Of a stretch of 21,326 nt of DNA, positions 1 through 7,183 are shown in pieces (the stretch's first letter is position 1; every line of letters begins with the position of its first letter). Under the pieces are notes generated by a model. That model was not told the origin of the DNA. It saw only the letters and a list, made by a program, of their open reading frames with translations, and did no database searches. The DNA comes from Candidatus Magasanikbacteria bacterium CG1_02_32_51 (GTDB lineage Bacteria; Patescibacteriota; Patescibacteriia; Magasanikbacterales; UBA922): contig MNVC01000029.1 in assembly GCA_001871435.1 (NCBI GenBank), positions 1-21,326 on the forward strand, given 5' to 3'. The position numbers and the translations under genes are program-made.

Positions 1-38
1 ATAGACAAAAAGGCAATAAAAGAGTCGGAAGAGTTGGA

Positions 39-417
39 AGTTTATAAAGTTAAAAGTTTATAAAGTTTATAAAGTCCATTCTGTCCAAGGCGAACAAGAA
101 AGTCAAAAGTCCAATGAATTCCCCTCCTATTAAATTTAGATGTCATCCCGAGCGTAGAGAGCGAGGTACGAGCGAACGAAGTCGAGGGATCTCCTCTCAT
201 CGTTTTATTGTTTACTTACAACGAAAGGAGATCCCTCGACTTCATTTCACTCACTATCGTTCACTCATTCCGCTCGGGATGACGTTCCTATTTTACTCTA
301 AAAAGATATGCACTACCGCCTCGAGGAGGAGAACCAGACTATCTAACTTTATATCAATTTCTGAGGACTTTCGACTTTAGTGACTTTATAAACTTTTAAC
401 TTTATAAACTTTTAACT
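39..417. repeat. Family A intergenic inverted repeat, outer pair
   Basis: The left arm (39-77) is a tandem run of TTTATAAAGT and TAAAAGT units. The right arm (about 365-417) carries the complement (ACTTTATAAACTTTTAAC, repeated). Related pairs occur at 969-1070, 4752-4922 and 16710-16806, with single arms at 6319-6354 and 14504-14534. A family E palindrome (142-283) lies between the arms. The block 90-113 recurs in reverse orientation at 16783-16806 with one difference. I see no gene in 1-602. Bases 1-38 and 284-364 show nothing else I can name. Confidence 0.8.
142..283. repeat. Family E palindrome (GTCATCCCGAGCG type)
   Basis: The left arm (142-195) begins GTCATCCCGAGCG and ends GAAGTCGAGGGATCTCCT. 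The right arm (226-283) is its reverse complement at both ends, with a diverged middle. It is richer in G+C than its surroundings. Palindromes of this GTCATCC...GGATCT type are scattered through many unrelated bacterial genomes. A short relative is at 16451-16488 and a decayed one at about 7150-7172. The apparent reading frame across it is an artefact of the repeat. Confidence 0.8.
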
Positions 418-419
418 TA

Positions 420-489
420 TTTGTATACAATAATCTATACTTATAAAAAATAATTGCCTATCCACAATTTACTATTTTTGTATACAATA
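420..489. promoter_or_regulatory. Twin TTGTATACAA palindromes, candidate operators
   Basis: The perfect 10-base palindrome TTGTATACAA occurs at 421-430 and 478-487. Both copies sit inside an identical 13-mer, TTTGTATACAATA (420-432 and 477-489), 57 bases apart. A half site, TATACAA, lies at 586-592 at the predicted transcription start of the HTH gene. I noticed no other full copy in the window. Spacing and symmetry suggest binding sites for a dimeric regulator, possibly the adjacent HTH protein. That link is inference. Confidence 0.45.
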
Positions 490-551
490 TTGTAAACAAA
501 AAACTATAATCATCACAAAAATAGACCAAAAAACACTCAAAAATACAAAAC

Positions 552-580
552 TTGACAAAAATACTATTTTTTGTTAATAT
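552..580 (+). promoter_or_regulatory. Sigma70-type promoter of the HTH gene
   Basis: TTGACA (552-557), a 17-base spacer, then TATAAT-like TAATAT (575-580). Transcription would start near 587, leaving a leader of about 16 bases before the ATG at 603. The leader has no Shine-Dalgarno motif. Confidence 0.75.
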
Positions 581-602
581 TACTCTATACAAACGTTTAT
601 AT

Positions 603-929
603 ATGCCTGAAACAATAAACAACCCAAAAGAGATCATCAGAGTTTCTATCTCTGAAGCTGCTAGGCTATTTGGTGTCAATCCTCAGACCATCCGCAGAGC
701 TATCAAAGCTCAAGAAATCACCTATGTTGTTGTGGCTGGTAGATATAAGATAAACTTTGAAAGCCTAATACGTTGGTCCCAAAAGAAAATTACAGTCAAG
801 AACAAAGCCGAAAAATATGGCATAGGCCAGTATGTGGATAAGTGGAAAATAAAAAACACCCTCTACTCCCCTAGTACCAAAAGTATCAAAAAGAAATCAG
901 AAGAACCTGAAAAACAAAATAATATATAA
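603..929 (+). CDS. Small helix-turn-helix DNA-binding protein, excisionase/MerR-like
   Basis: A 108-residue protein. Residues about 10-60 match the excisionase/MerR-type winged HTH pattern: a SISEAARLFGVNPQTIRRAI recognition unit, then a short beta wing (YVVVAGRYKI) and a helix with a conserved Trp (LIRWSQKK). The remaining half is Lys-rich and probably disordered. I start it at ATG 603; an upstream TTG at 552 lies inside the -35 box and cannot be transcribed from this promoter. The gene is monocistronic, with its own promoter and a terminator at 939-965. Two palindromes upstream make autoregulation plausible. Small HTH proteins of this kind occur in phage, plasmid and chromosomal settings. 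No integrase or other mobile gene is next to it, so a role in excision is unsupported and a transcription factor is more likely. Confidence 0.75.
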   Translation: MPETINNPKEIIRVSISEAARLFGVNPQTIRRAIKAQEITYVVVAGRYKINFESLIRWSQKKITVKNKAEKYGIGQYVDKWKIKNTLYSPSTKSIKKKSEEPEKQNNI

Positions 930-938
930 CAAAAAAAT

Positions 939-965
939 CCAGTCGCACATAAGACTGGTTTTTTA
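939..965 (+). terminator. Rho-independent terminator after the HTH gene
   Basis: Stem CCAGTC (939-944) and GACTGG (953-958), with an 8-base loop, followed by seven T. A matching A-run upstream of the stem may let it work on both strands. Confidence 0.85.
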
Positions 966-968
966 TTA

Positions 969-1070
969 GTTAAAAGTTTGTAAAGTTCATAAAGTTTATA
1001 AAGTCAATTTAAAAATTATGTTTACTATACAAAAACTTTACAAACTTTCAACTTTATAAACTTTACAAAC
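969..1070. repeat. Family A inverted repeat
   Basis: The left arm (969-1004) is made of TAAAAGTTTGTAAAGT and CATAAAGTTTATAAAGT units. The right arm (1032-1070) is the complementary form (ACTTTACAAACTTTCAAC and so on). About 27 bases separate the arms. It sits between the terminator at 939-965 and the surface-protein gene. Confidence 0.75.
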
Positions 1071-1087
1071 TACTATCTATATTTTAC

Positions 1088-1116
1088 TTTAATGTTTATA
1101 CATTTTAAGGTATAAT
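1088..1116 (+). promoter_or_regulatory. Possible promoter of the surface-protein gene
   Basis: A perfect TATAAT at 1111-1116, with a weak TTTAAT at 1088-1093 at 17-base spacing. The predicted start near 1123 leaves a leader of about 20 bases. Confidence 0.45.
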
Positions 1117-1144
1117 AACAACAAGATAAATAAGTCCAAACATT

Positions 1145-2974
1145 ATGCAATTCGTCGAACAATATCTCCAGAAACACCATCTTATCCACAACCCCCACAA
1201 ATGGCTTTTGGCTTTGATTGCTACACCAATACATCTTGCCGAAATGCACTACAAAAAAAAATATCATATGCAATTTGCTCATGCGCGTAAATTGTTTATT
1301 TTTGATATGTTACTAATATTTAGTACCCTAACAATTTTTGGAGCTGGACTTTTCTGGAGACTCTACAACCCTACAATCACCAACCTAGTTTATTTATCTA
1401 TTCAAAAAGAACCAACCAGAATTCTTAGTGGCGAAAGATTGGACTTTGATATTGTTTACAAAAATGAAAGTTCAGTCACTTTGGTCTCACCAAAACTTTC
1501 CTTGACTTTGCCAACTGGATATATTTTGGAAAAAACAGAACCAGCAGAAAATTTTGACCACTTCAACAATACTTTTGTATTCAATAATCTAGCACCAAAA
1601 AGTGAAGGAATTGTTCATATTTTTGGTAGAATATACGAAACACCAAAACTGGAAAATAATATTTTGGCTTCTCTATCCTATCAACAAGCAGGCCAACAAA
1701 ATGAAGAAAAAAGAACCAGTCCCTATATTGTGATATTGCGTGGATCAGTTTTGAAATCAAATTTTACTTTGGCAGACAAAATATTAGCCAAAAGTACTAC
1801 CCTACTTACTATAGAACTAAAAAATGAAGGCGATATAGAAATCAATGATATAATTTTGCCCTTTCAGTTGCCTAATGGGGTAACACTTATCAACCAAAAA
1901 ATAGAAACAGGAAATTTCATTTCCAACAATTGGCTAATAAACAAACTGAAACCAAACGAAACTACCAGACTAGAGGCCTTCTTGAATTTTAATTTGGATA
2001 GCAAACAACCAACCTTAAAATTACAATTTACACCAGAAATATTTATAAACAACAAATCTATCCCCCAAGAAACTTGGGAAAAAGAATTAAAAATTTTGCA
2101 CCCAAATTTGGAAATAACAAGCAATTGGGAAAACAACCTAAAAAATTTACAACCTGGAAAAATTGCTAATATTTATTTTAATCTAAAAAATACTGGCGAT
2201 ATTGAACTAGAAAATATCAATTTATTATTATCAATACCAGAAAATATTATAGACAACAAACAATTTTTGACTATCAATAATCTAAACTCAAAAAATAATC
2301 AAATAATTTTTAATTCCAACAAAAATCTAAAACCAAATGAAAGCATCCAAATAACATTGAAAATCCCTATAAAAAATTACCCAACAGGTGGCACTGACAT
2401 AACCCTAAGTCTCAATCCTCAAATTGAGGCAAAAGCAAAAGATCTAGACAATATCTATAAAATTAATACCCAAACACCCAAAATAAATATCGGTACTAGT
2501 CTATTTAGTACAGCTGAGATAAGATATTATACTGTTGAAGGTGATCAAATTGGCAGAGGTCCACTGCCACCAAAAGTAAACGAGGAAACCAAATATTGGG
2601 CTATTATACAAATGACCAATGGTACTAGTAACATAAGTAATTTGCACCTCAACACCACTTTGCCAAGTTATGTAAGTTGGACTGGAAAAAGTAGTGTCAG
2701 TATTGGTAACGATATCAGCTTCAATCAAAATACCCGCCAAATAAGCTGGAATTTAAAAAACTTACCTGCCAATACAAGCGAAGGAGTGTATTTTGAATTA
2801 AGTATTATCCCTGATGCCAGTATGCTAACCACCAATCCTATAATACTCAAAAATATCAGTATAACTGGACAAGACAGCTTTATAAATCAAGATATCAGTA
2901 AATCTTTCGGCAATCTTGATAATTCTTTAAAAACTGATAGTATTGGACGAATAAAGGGCAGTATCGTTAAATAA
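1145..2974 (+). CDS. Membrane-anchored multi-domain surface protein (CPR type)
   Basis: A 609-residue protein of unknown function. An N-terminal stretch of about 48 residues, basic and predicted cytoplasmic, precedes one hydrophobic helix at about 50-72 (LFIFDMLLIFSTLTIFGAGL). The remaining 530 residues are predicted to be outside. They look like a chain of about four beta-sandwich domains of the DUF11/CARDB kind, with recurring 'leyslTLPtGv', 'LKNxGDIExxNI' and 'LKPNExxxl' strand patterns (about residues 95-200, 205-310, 320-440 and 450-590). The segment RGPLPPKVNEETKYWAI near residue 475 resembles a motif I associate with CPR surface proteins. It has no sortase signal and the anchor is at the N-terminus. 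The ATG at 1145 fits the promoter just upstream. It is monocistronic. A structural or adhesive role at the cell surface is inferred from architecture only. Confidence 0.7.
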   Translation: MQFVEQYLQKHHLIHNPHKWLLALIATPIHLAEMHYKKKYHMQFAHARKLFIFDMLLIFSTLTIFGAGLFWRLYNPTITNLVYLSIQKEPTRILSGERLDFDIVYKNESSVTLVSPKLSLTLPTGYILEKTEPAENFDHFNNTFVFNNLAPKSEGIVHIFGRIYETPKLENNILASLSYQQAGQQNEEKRTSPYIVILRGSVLKSNFTLADKILAKSTTLLTIELKNEGDIEINDIILPFQLPNGVTLINQKIETGNFISNNWLINKLKPNETTRLEAFLNFNLDSKQPTLKLQFTPEIFINNKSIPQETWEKELKILHPNLEITSNWENNLKNLQPGKIANIYFNLKNTGDIELENINLLLSIPENIIDNKQFLTINNLNSKNNQIIFNSNKNLKPNESIQITLKIPIKNYPTGGTDITLSLNPQIEAKAKDLDNIYKINTQTPKINIGTSLFSTAEIRYYTVEGDQIGRGPLPPKVNEETKYWAIIQMTNGTSNISNLHLNTTLPSYVSWTGKSSVSIGNDISFNQNTRQISWNLKNLPANTSEGVYFELSIIPDASMLTTNPIILKNISITGQDSFINQDISKSFGNLDNSLKTDSIGRIKGSIVK

Positions 2975-2980
2975 AAAATT

Positions 2981-3096
2981 AATTACAAATTACAAAGCTC
3001 AAATGTCAAATCAAATCCAAAATGTCAATGTCAAAATTTTTGATCATTTAATAATTTGTCATTGATTTGTAATTTGGATTTTATAATTTGACATTA
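2981..3096. repeat. Family B inverted repeat (CAAATGTCAAAT type)
   Basis: The left arm (about 2981-3037) contains AATTACAAATTACAAA, CAAATGTCAAATCAAATCC and AATGTCAATGTCAAAA. The right arm (about 3053-3095) holds the reverse complement (TTTGTCATTGATTTGTAATTTGGATTT, split by a few mismatches). A close relative is at 9761-9850 and a degenerate one at 15571-15660. It occupies much of the 327-base gap between the surface-protein gene and the LCP gene. The rest of that gap holds the LCP promoter and leader. Confidence 0.75.
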
Positions 3097-3159
3097 TAAC
3101 AAATAAATTGACCACCACATCACAAAATTTTCCTTAAGCAATATCCAGATTAATGATAA

Positions 3160-3188
3160 TTGCACAAATCGTTTTTTTTTAGTATAAT
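3160..3188 (+). promoter_or_regulatory. Promoter of the LCP gene
   Basis: TTGCAC (3160-3165), a 17-base spacer, then a perfect TATAAT (3183-3188). The leader would be about 107 bases. A second TATAAT at 3221-3226 has no clear -35 partner. Confidence 0.6.
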
Positions 3189-3191
3189 TAG

Positions 3192-3292
3192 GCTCGCTAT
3201 TAACTAGCGTGCATCCAAACTATAATATACCAAAAAGATGTTTTTGTGATAATTTATAGTGAATTAAGTATTCTCGTCCCGACTTAGTCGGG
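3192..3292 (+). promoter_or_regulatory. Structured leader of the LCP gene, two hairpins
   Basis: Hairpin 1 pairs CGCTA (3195-3199) with TAGCG (3205-3209) and lies just after the predicted transcription start. Hairpin 2 pairs CCCGAC (3278-3283) with GTCGGG (3287-3292) around a TTA loop. It ends 9 bases before the start codon, where a ribosome would dock. Hairpin 2 has no T-run, so it is not a terminator. It could limit initiation, or it could simply be a short palindromic repeat of a kind common in such genomes. Confidence 0.5.
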
Positions 3293-3301
3293 ATTATAAT
3301 T

Positions 3302-4747
3302 ATGGACAATGTCAATTTTTTAGAACAAGAAAATCAAGAAGAAAAACCCAAAGTTAACCGAAAAAAATGGTTATTTTTGTTGCTGATACCACTTTTTTTA
3401 TCATTAATTATCTTTAGTTATAGTTATGCAAAAAAATTAAGTACTACCCAAAATCCTCTGGATTACAATGAAAATACCTTGGAACCAAAAAAACCTCAAG
3501 GTCTATTCCAAAAATTAGCTTACCTATTATTCAAGCCTGAACCAAAATTAACAGGACAAAAAGATAATAGAATAAACGTCTTACTTCTTGGTATGGGAGG
3601 TCTTGGACATGATGGTCCCTACTTGACAGATACCATAATGATAGCTAGTATCAAACCAACTACTAATGATGTAGCTCTAATATCTATTCCTCGTGACTTG
3701 GGAGTAGAAATAGATGGCTACGTCCGAAAGATAAATAGTGCCAATTCTATAGGTGAAGTACAAAAAACTGAATGGGGTGGTGCTTATGCTACACAAATAA
3801 TTTCCCAAACTTTCAACCTTGATATACCTTATTATATAAGAATAGATTTTCAAGCTTTTTCTGATATAATAGATGAAGTTGGTGGTGTACGCATCAATGT
3901 AGACAATACATTTACAGACTATATGTACCCTGCTGACAATGATTTGTATCAGACAGTCTATTTCAAAAAAGGTGAACAAACAATGGATGGAAAAACAGCT
4001 CTAAAATTCACTCGTTCCAGACATGGCAACAATGATGAAGGATCAGATTTTGCCAGAGCCACTAGACAACAAAAAATAATTCAAGCTCTCAAAGACAAAG
4101 TTTTATCTTTCAATATTCTTACCAATCCAATAAAAATAAAAAATATCATGGATGCTTTGGAAAAACACATGACTACCAACATGCAGTTTGATGAGATACT
4201 TAGCTTTGTACGCATGGCCAAAGATATTCAAGGAGATAATGTCAAAAATCTTGTTCTAGATGATAGTGTTGGTGGTTATTTGTATAGTTATACTGGAGAA
4301 GATGGATCTTTTCTACTCGGACCTAAAACTGGAAATTTTGATGAGATAAACAATGCCATAAAAAATATCTTTACTGATAATAATATTGCCAAAGTTACTA
4401 CCACTACTAGCAAAACACCCGAACAAGAAGCACCACAATTAGATTTGGCCACTGTTGAAATTGAAAATGGCACTTGGCAGGCAGGGCTAGCTGCCAGACT
4501 AAAACAAAGATTGCTTGATGAAAAATTTTATGTAGATGATGTTGGAAATCTAGCAGTAGAATTTAAACCATACAAAAATAGCGCTATCTACTCTTTTGCA
4601 CCAAAAGAAAAAGATATTTCAGCAGTCCTTGAAGAATTACAAAAAGAATTAGATATACCAATAAAGACAGACATCCCGGATGGCCTAAAGCCAATATCTA
4701 GTTCCACTGATATTATGGTTGTCTTAGGAGATGATTTTGTGGAGTAA
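3302..4747 (+). CDS. LCP (LytR-CpsA-Psr) family cell-wall ligase
   Basis: A 481-residue protein. LCP proteins transfer polyprenyl-linked glycopolymers to peptidoglycan on the outer face of the membrane. A cytoplasmic tail of 22 residues precedes a membrane helix (23-43). The LCP domain spans about 90-265: NVLLLGMGG (92-100), the Asp of YLTDT (D110), SIPRDL with R131 and D132, the IDEVGGVRINV segment, and the FTRSRHG block (R238, R240) followed by the ARATRQ arginines (R252, R255). These are the residues that bind the lipid pyrophosphate and magnesium. A LytR_C-type domain follows after a Thr/Pro linker (about 383-478). The gene has its own promoter and a structured leader. Substrate cannot be told from sequence. 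It fits the carboxypeptidase at 18534-19568 in implying a real peptidoglycan wall. Confidence 0.9.
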   Translation: MDNVNFLEQENQEEKPKVNRKKWLFLLLIPLFLSLIIFSYSYAKKLSTTQNPLDYNENTLEPKKPQGLFQKLAYLLFKPEPKLTGQKDNRINVLLLGMGGLGHDGPYLTDTIMIASIKPTTNDVALISIPRDLGVEIDGYVRKINSANSIGEVQKTEWGGAYATQIISQTFNLDIPYYIRIDFQAFSDIIDEVGGVRINVDNTFTDYMYPADNDLYQTVYFKKGEQTMDGKTALKFTRSRHGNNDEGSDFARATRQQKIIQALKDKVLSFNILTNPIKIKNIMDALEKHMTTNMQFDEILSFVRMAKDIQGDNVKNLVLDDSVGGYLYSYTGEDGSFLLGPKTGNFDEINNAIKNIFTDNNIAKVTTTTSKTPEQEAPQLDLATVEIENGTWQAGLAARLKQRLLDEKFYVDDVGNLAVEFKPYKNSAIYSFAPKEKDISAVLEELQKELDIPIKTDIPDGLKPISSSTDIMVVLGDDFVE

Positions 4748-4751
4748 AACT

Positions 4752-4922
4752 AAGTTTATAAAGTTTTTAAAGTTTATAAAGTTAAAAGTAATAAATGGAT
4801 AATAGATAATTGTGACAAAATATATTGATTAATTTACCAAAAAGATAAAAAACTTTTTACAAAGACAAACTTCAAACAAAAAACACTTTCAACTTTATAA
4901 ACTTTATAACTTTATGAACTCT
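4752..4922. repeat. Family A inverted repeat
   Basis: The left arm (4752-4789) is AAGTTTATAAAGT and TAAAAGT units. The right arm (4884-4922) is the complementary ACTTTATAAACTTTATAACT form. The 94 bases between the arms are AT-rich with no gene and no convincing promoter for der. Confidence 0.75.
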
Positions 4923-4932
4923 TAATAATTAT

Positions 4933-6312
4933 ATGATAGAAAAAACAATAATCAAAAATAATTTACCAACTATAGTTCTTATTGGCAGAGCCAATGTTGG
5001 CAAATCTACTTTTTTCAATACTTTATTAGAATACAACAAAGCCTTAGTTTCTAATATCTCTGGAACAACTCGAACCAATAATGAAGGAAAAGCTGTTTGG
5101 CGTGGTAAAGAAATAAATATTATTGATACTGGTGGAGTTGACAATGATGAAAATGAATTTTTCGCCAATGAAATAATAGCACAAGCTACTCGAGCCCTAG
5201 ACAACTCTGATATTATAGTTATGTTAGTAGATGCCAAATCTCCTCTCTTGCCTCAAGAAAAAGAATTGGCCAAAAAAATAAAGAGCAAATACAGTAACAA
5301 AAAAATATTTCTATTAGCCAACAAAGCTGATAGTAATAATGATATAATGAATCTTGACCAAAGCTACTACCAACTAGGACTTGGCGAACCAATTCTAATT
5401 TCAGCCACCAATGGTAAAGGCGTTGGTGATTTCTTGGATATTTTGTACAAAGAATTTAACAAATTATCAAAACGTCCAAAAAAAATCAAAGAAGAAATTA
5501 TCACAACCAAAGTATGTCTTATCGGCAAACCAAATGTTGGCAAATCTTCAATTTTCAATAAACTAATTGGTGAAGACAAAGTTATTGTTAGTGATATTGC
5601 CCACACTACTCGTGAACCTTTTGATACAGACATTGAGTATGACTACGAAGGAAAAAAACACAAAATTACTTTTATAGACACCGCCGGTATTCGTCGCAAA
5701 GCCAAGGTTGATGGCTATCTAGAGAGAACTGGTATCCAAAGAAGTATTGAAACTATTGTCCACTCTGACATTATCTTGTTGATTTTGGATGGTAGTGAAA
5801 CTATTTCTTCTCAAGACATGCAACTTGGTGGTCTGATAGAAAAAAAAAGTAAAAGTGTTATAATAATAGTAAATAAGTGGGACTTGACCGAAGACAATGG
5901 TGATGCATATAGAAATGAAGTCAAACAAATGGTTTATAGCCACTTCCCTCATCTTGATTTTTCACCTATACTATTTATAAGTGGTAAAACTGGTTATAGG
6001 ACACAACAAATTTTCCCAACCATTTTGAAAACTATTGAAGCTAGAAAGACACAAATTACCGAAAATGCTTTGAGCAAATTCATAGCTCGTATCACCAAAA
6101 CTCACAAACCATCTCGTGGCAAAGGTACCAAACAACCAAAAATTCTTGGCTTCAAACAAATAGGCGTTGAACCACCGATTTTCAAATTGTTTATCAAATA
6201 TCACACTTCACTACATCGTTCTTATGTCAATTTTATTGAAAACAAACTCCGTGAAAAATTCAATTTTCTAGGTACACCTATTGTTATCAAACTCTCTAAA
6301 CTTAAGAAATAA
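4933..6312 (+). CDS. der: Ribosome-assembly GTPase Der (EngA)
   Basis: 459 residues, close to the usual length of Der. Der is a double GTPase that binds the 50S ribosomal subunit and is needed for its late maturation. The first G domain has GRANVGKST (18-26), DTGG (65-68) and NKAD (130-133). The second has GKPNVGKSS from G198, then DTAG, then NKWD. A KH-like domain fills the last 110 residues (SRGKGTKQPKILGFKQIGVEPP...). All nucleotide-binding motifs are intact in both halves. The ATG at 4933 starts eight residues before the first conserved beta strand and has no Shine-Dalgarno motif. Family A repeats flank the gene on both sides (4752-4922 and 6319-6354), so it is probably transcribed alone or by readthrough. 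Confidence 0.97.
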   Translation: MIEKTIIKNNLPTIVLIGRANVGKSTFFNTLLEYNKALVSNISGTTRTNNEGKAVWRGKEINIIDTGGVDNDENEFFANEIIAQATRALDNSDIIVMLVDAKSPLLPQEKELAKKIKSKYSNKKIFLLANKADSNNDIMNLDQSYYQLGLGEPILISATNGKGVGDFLDILYKEFNKLSKRPKKIKEEIITTKVCLIGKPNVGKSSIFNKLIGEDKVIVSDIAHTTREPFDTDIEYDYEGKKHKITFIDTAGIRRKAKVDGYLERTGIQRSIETIVHSDIILLILDGSETISSQDMQLGGLIEKKSKSVIIIVNKWDLTEDNGDAYRNEVKQMVYSHFPHLDFSPILFISGKTGYRTQQIFPTILKTIEARKTQITENALSKFIARITKTHKPSRGKGTKQPKILGFKQIGVEPPIFKLFIKYHTSLHRSYVNFIENKLREKFNFLGTPIVIKLSKLKK

Positions 6313-6318
6313 ACAAAC

Positions 6319-6354
6319 AGTTTATAAAGTTCATAAAGTTAAAAGTTTATAAAG
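6319..6354. repeat. Family A element, single arm
   Basis: AGTTTATAAAGTTCATAAAGT followed by TAAAAGTTTATAAAG, in the same orientation as the left arms elsewhere. The partner arm is missing; only AATAAACTTTTT next to the pth start resembles it. The rest of the der-pth gap is AT-rich and featureless. Confidence 0.65.
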
Positions 6355-6474
6355 CCAAAATAAATTTTAAATTCACTCTAACAAATAATCAACTAATCAC
6401 ATTTTATCTCAACTTATTTCTATTTATCTTATTCAATAAAAAAACAAATAGTCTAATAAACCAATAAACTTTTT

Positions 6475-7020
6475 ATGAAGTTAATTGTTGGCCTCGGTAA
6501 TCCAGGTAAAAAATACGAAAAAACTCGTCATAATGTAGGTTTTTTGATGTTGGATCAATTACACGATAATCTGTCAAATCATGGTATAAATGATTGGGAA
6601 TTGAGCAAAAAATTCAATGCCCTTATTTCTGGTTGTGTTATTAATAATGAAAAAGTAATATTAATCAAACCCATGACCTTCATGAACAAATCAGGAGAAG
6701 CTGTCCAAAATATTGGGCACTTCTATAAAATGCATCAAAAAGATATTATCATAGTCCATGATGACAAAGATATACCACTTGGTAAAATAAAATTCCAAGA
6801 AAATCGTGGGGCAGCCGGGCACAATGGCATCAAATCAATTATTGAACATATTGGTACTCAAGACTTTTGGCGAGTCCGCATTGGTATTGCTAGCGAAAAC
6901 AAAAAAAAAATGTCAGATACTATCAAATTTGTTTTGGGTAAATTTGGTATTTTGGAAAAGAAAAAATTACAAAATAGTATTAATGAAGCTATAGAAAAAA
7001 TAATGGTGGTAGTTTCTTAA
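6475..7020 (+). CDS. pth: Peptidyl-tRNA hydrolase
   Basis: 181 residues, slightly shorter than the roughly 190 typical of bacterial Pth. It hydrolyses the ester bond of peptidyl-tRNAs that drop off ribosomes and recycles the tRNA. All catalytic and substrate-binding residues are visible: N9 in GLGNPGKKY, the catalytic H19 in TRHNVGF, D96 in HDDKDIPLG, and N117 in GAAGHNGIKS. The KPMTFMNKSGE segment, which lines the peptide channel, is also present. The start is certain because the protein begins directly with the MKLIVGLGNPG strand. It follows der with a repeat in the gap. Both genes serve translation, but there is no sign of co-transcription. Confidence 0.97.
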   Translation: MKLIVGLGNPGKKYEKTRHNVGFLMLDQLHDNLSNHGINDWELSKKFNALISGCVINNEKVILIKPMTFMNKSGEAVQNIGHFYKMHQKDIIIVHDDKDIPLGKIKFQENRGAAGHNGIKSIIEHIGTQDFWRVRIGIASENKKKMSDTIKFVLGKFGILEKKKLQNSINEAIEKIMVVVS

Positions 7021-7036
7021 GCAAAAATAGCTTCTC

Positions 7037-7172
7037 AGCAGACACAGCAGAGTCAGCTCTCCTTTCAAATCCGTTAGATCCGTTCAGTCTGTGTTCTATC
7101 AAATTTCTTCAATAAAATAAAATTTTAAAACTAGATAATCAGAGTCTACAGATCTTTCACTCCGTTCAAGAT
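7037..7172. repeat. Degenerate intergenic repeats in the pth-dprA gap
   Basis: Bases 7039-7100 contain AGACACAG and, about 45 bases on, CTGTGTTCT as a rough inverted pair around an ATCCGTTAGATCCGTTCAGT core. This resembles dispersed repeats seen in other genomes. Bases 7150-7172 (AGATCTTTCACTCCGTTCAAGAT) look like a decayed family E end. No gene or clear promoter is visible here. Confidence 0.4.
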
Positions 7173-7183
7173 TTTTTAAACAC

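Noticed and set aside
114..380. An 88-codon + strand reading frame
   Set aside because: It is built from the family E palindrome and family A arm, with a repeat-driven composition and no protein-like pattern.
552..602. TTG start extending the HTH protein by 17 residues
   Set aside because: The TTG is part of the -35 box, so the extension would lie upstream of the transcription start.
458..679. A 73-codon - strand reading frame near the HTH gene
   Set aside because: It overlaps the promoter and start of the HTH gene and is low-complexity from AT-rich DNA.
603..929. Excisionase of a prophage or integrative element
   Set aside because: No integrase, attachment site or phage gene is nearby, and only housekeeping genes surround it.
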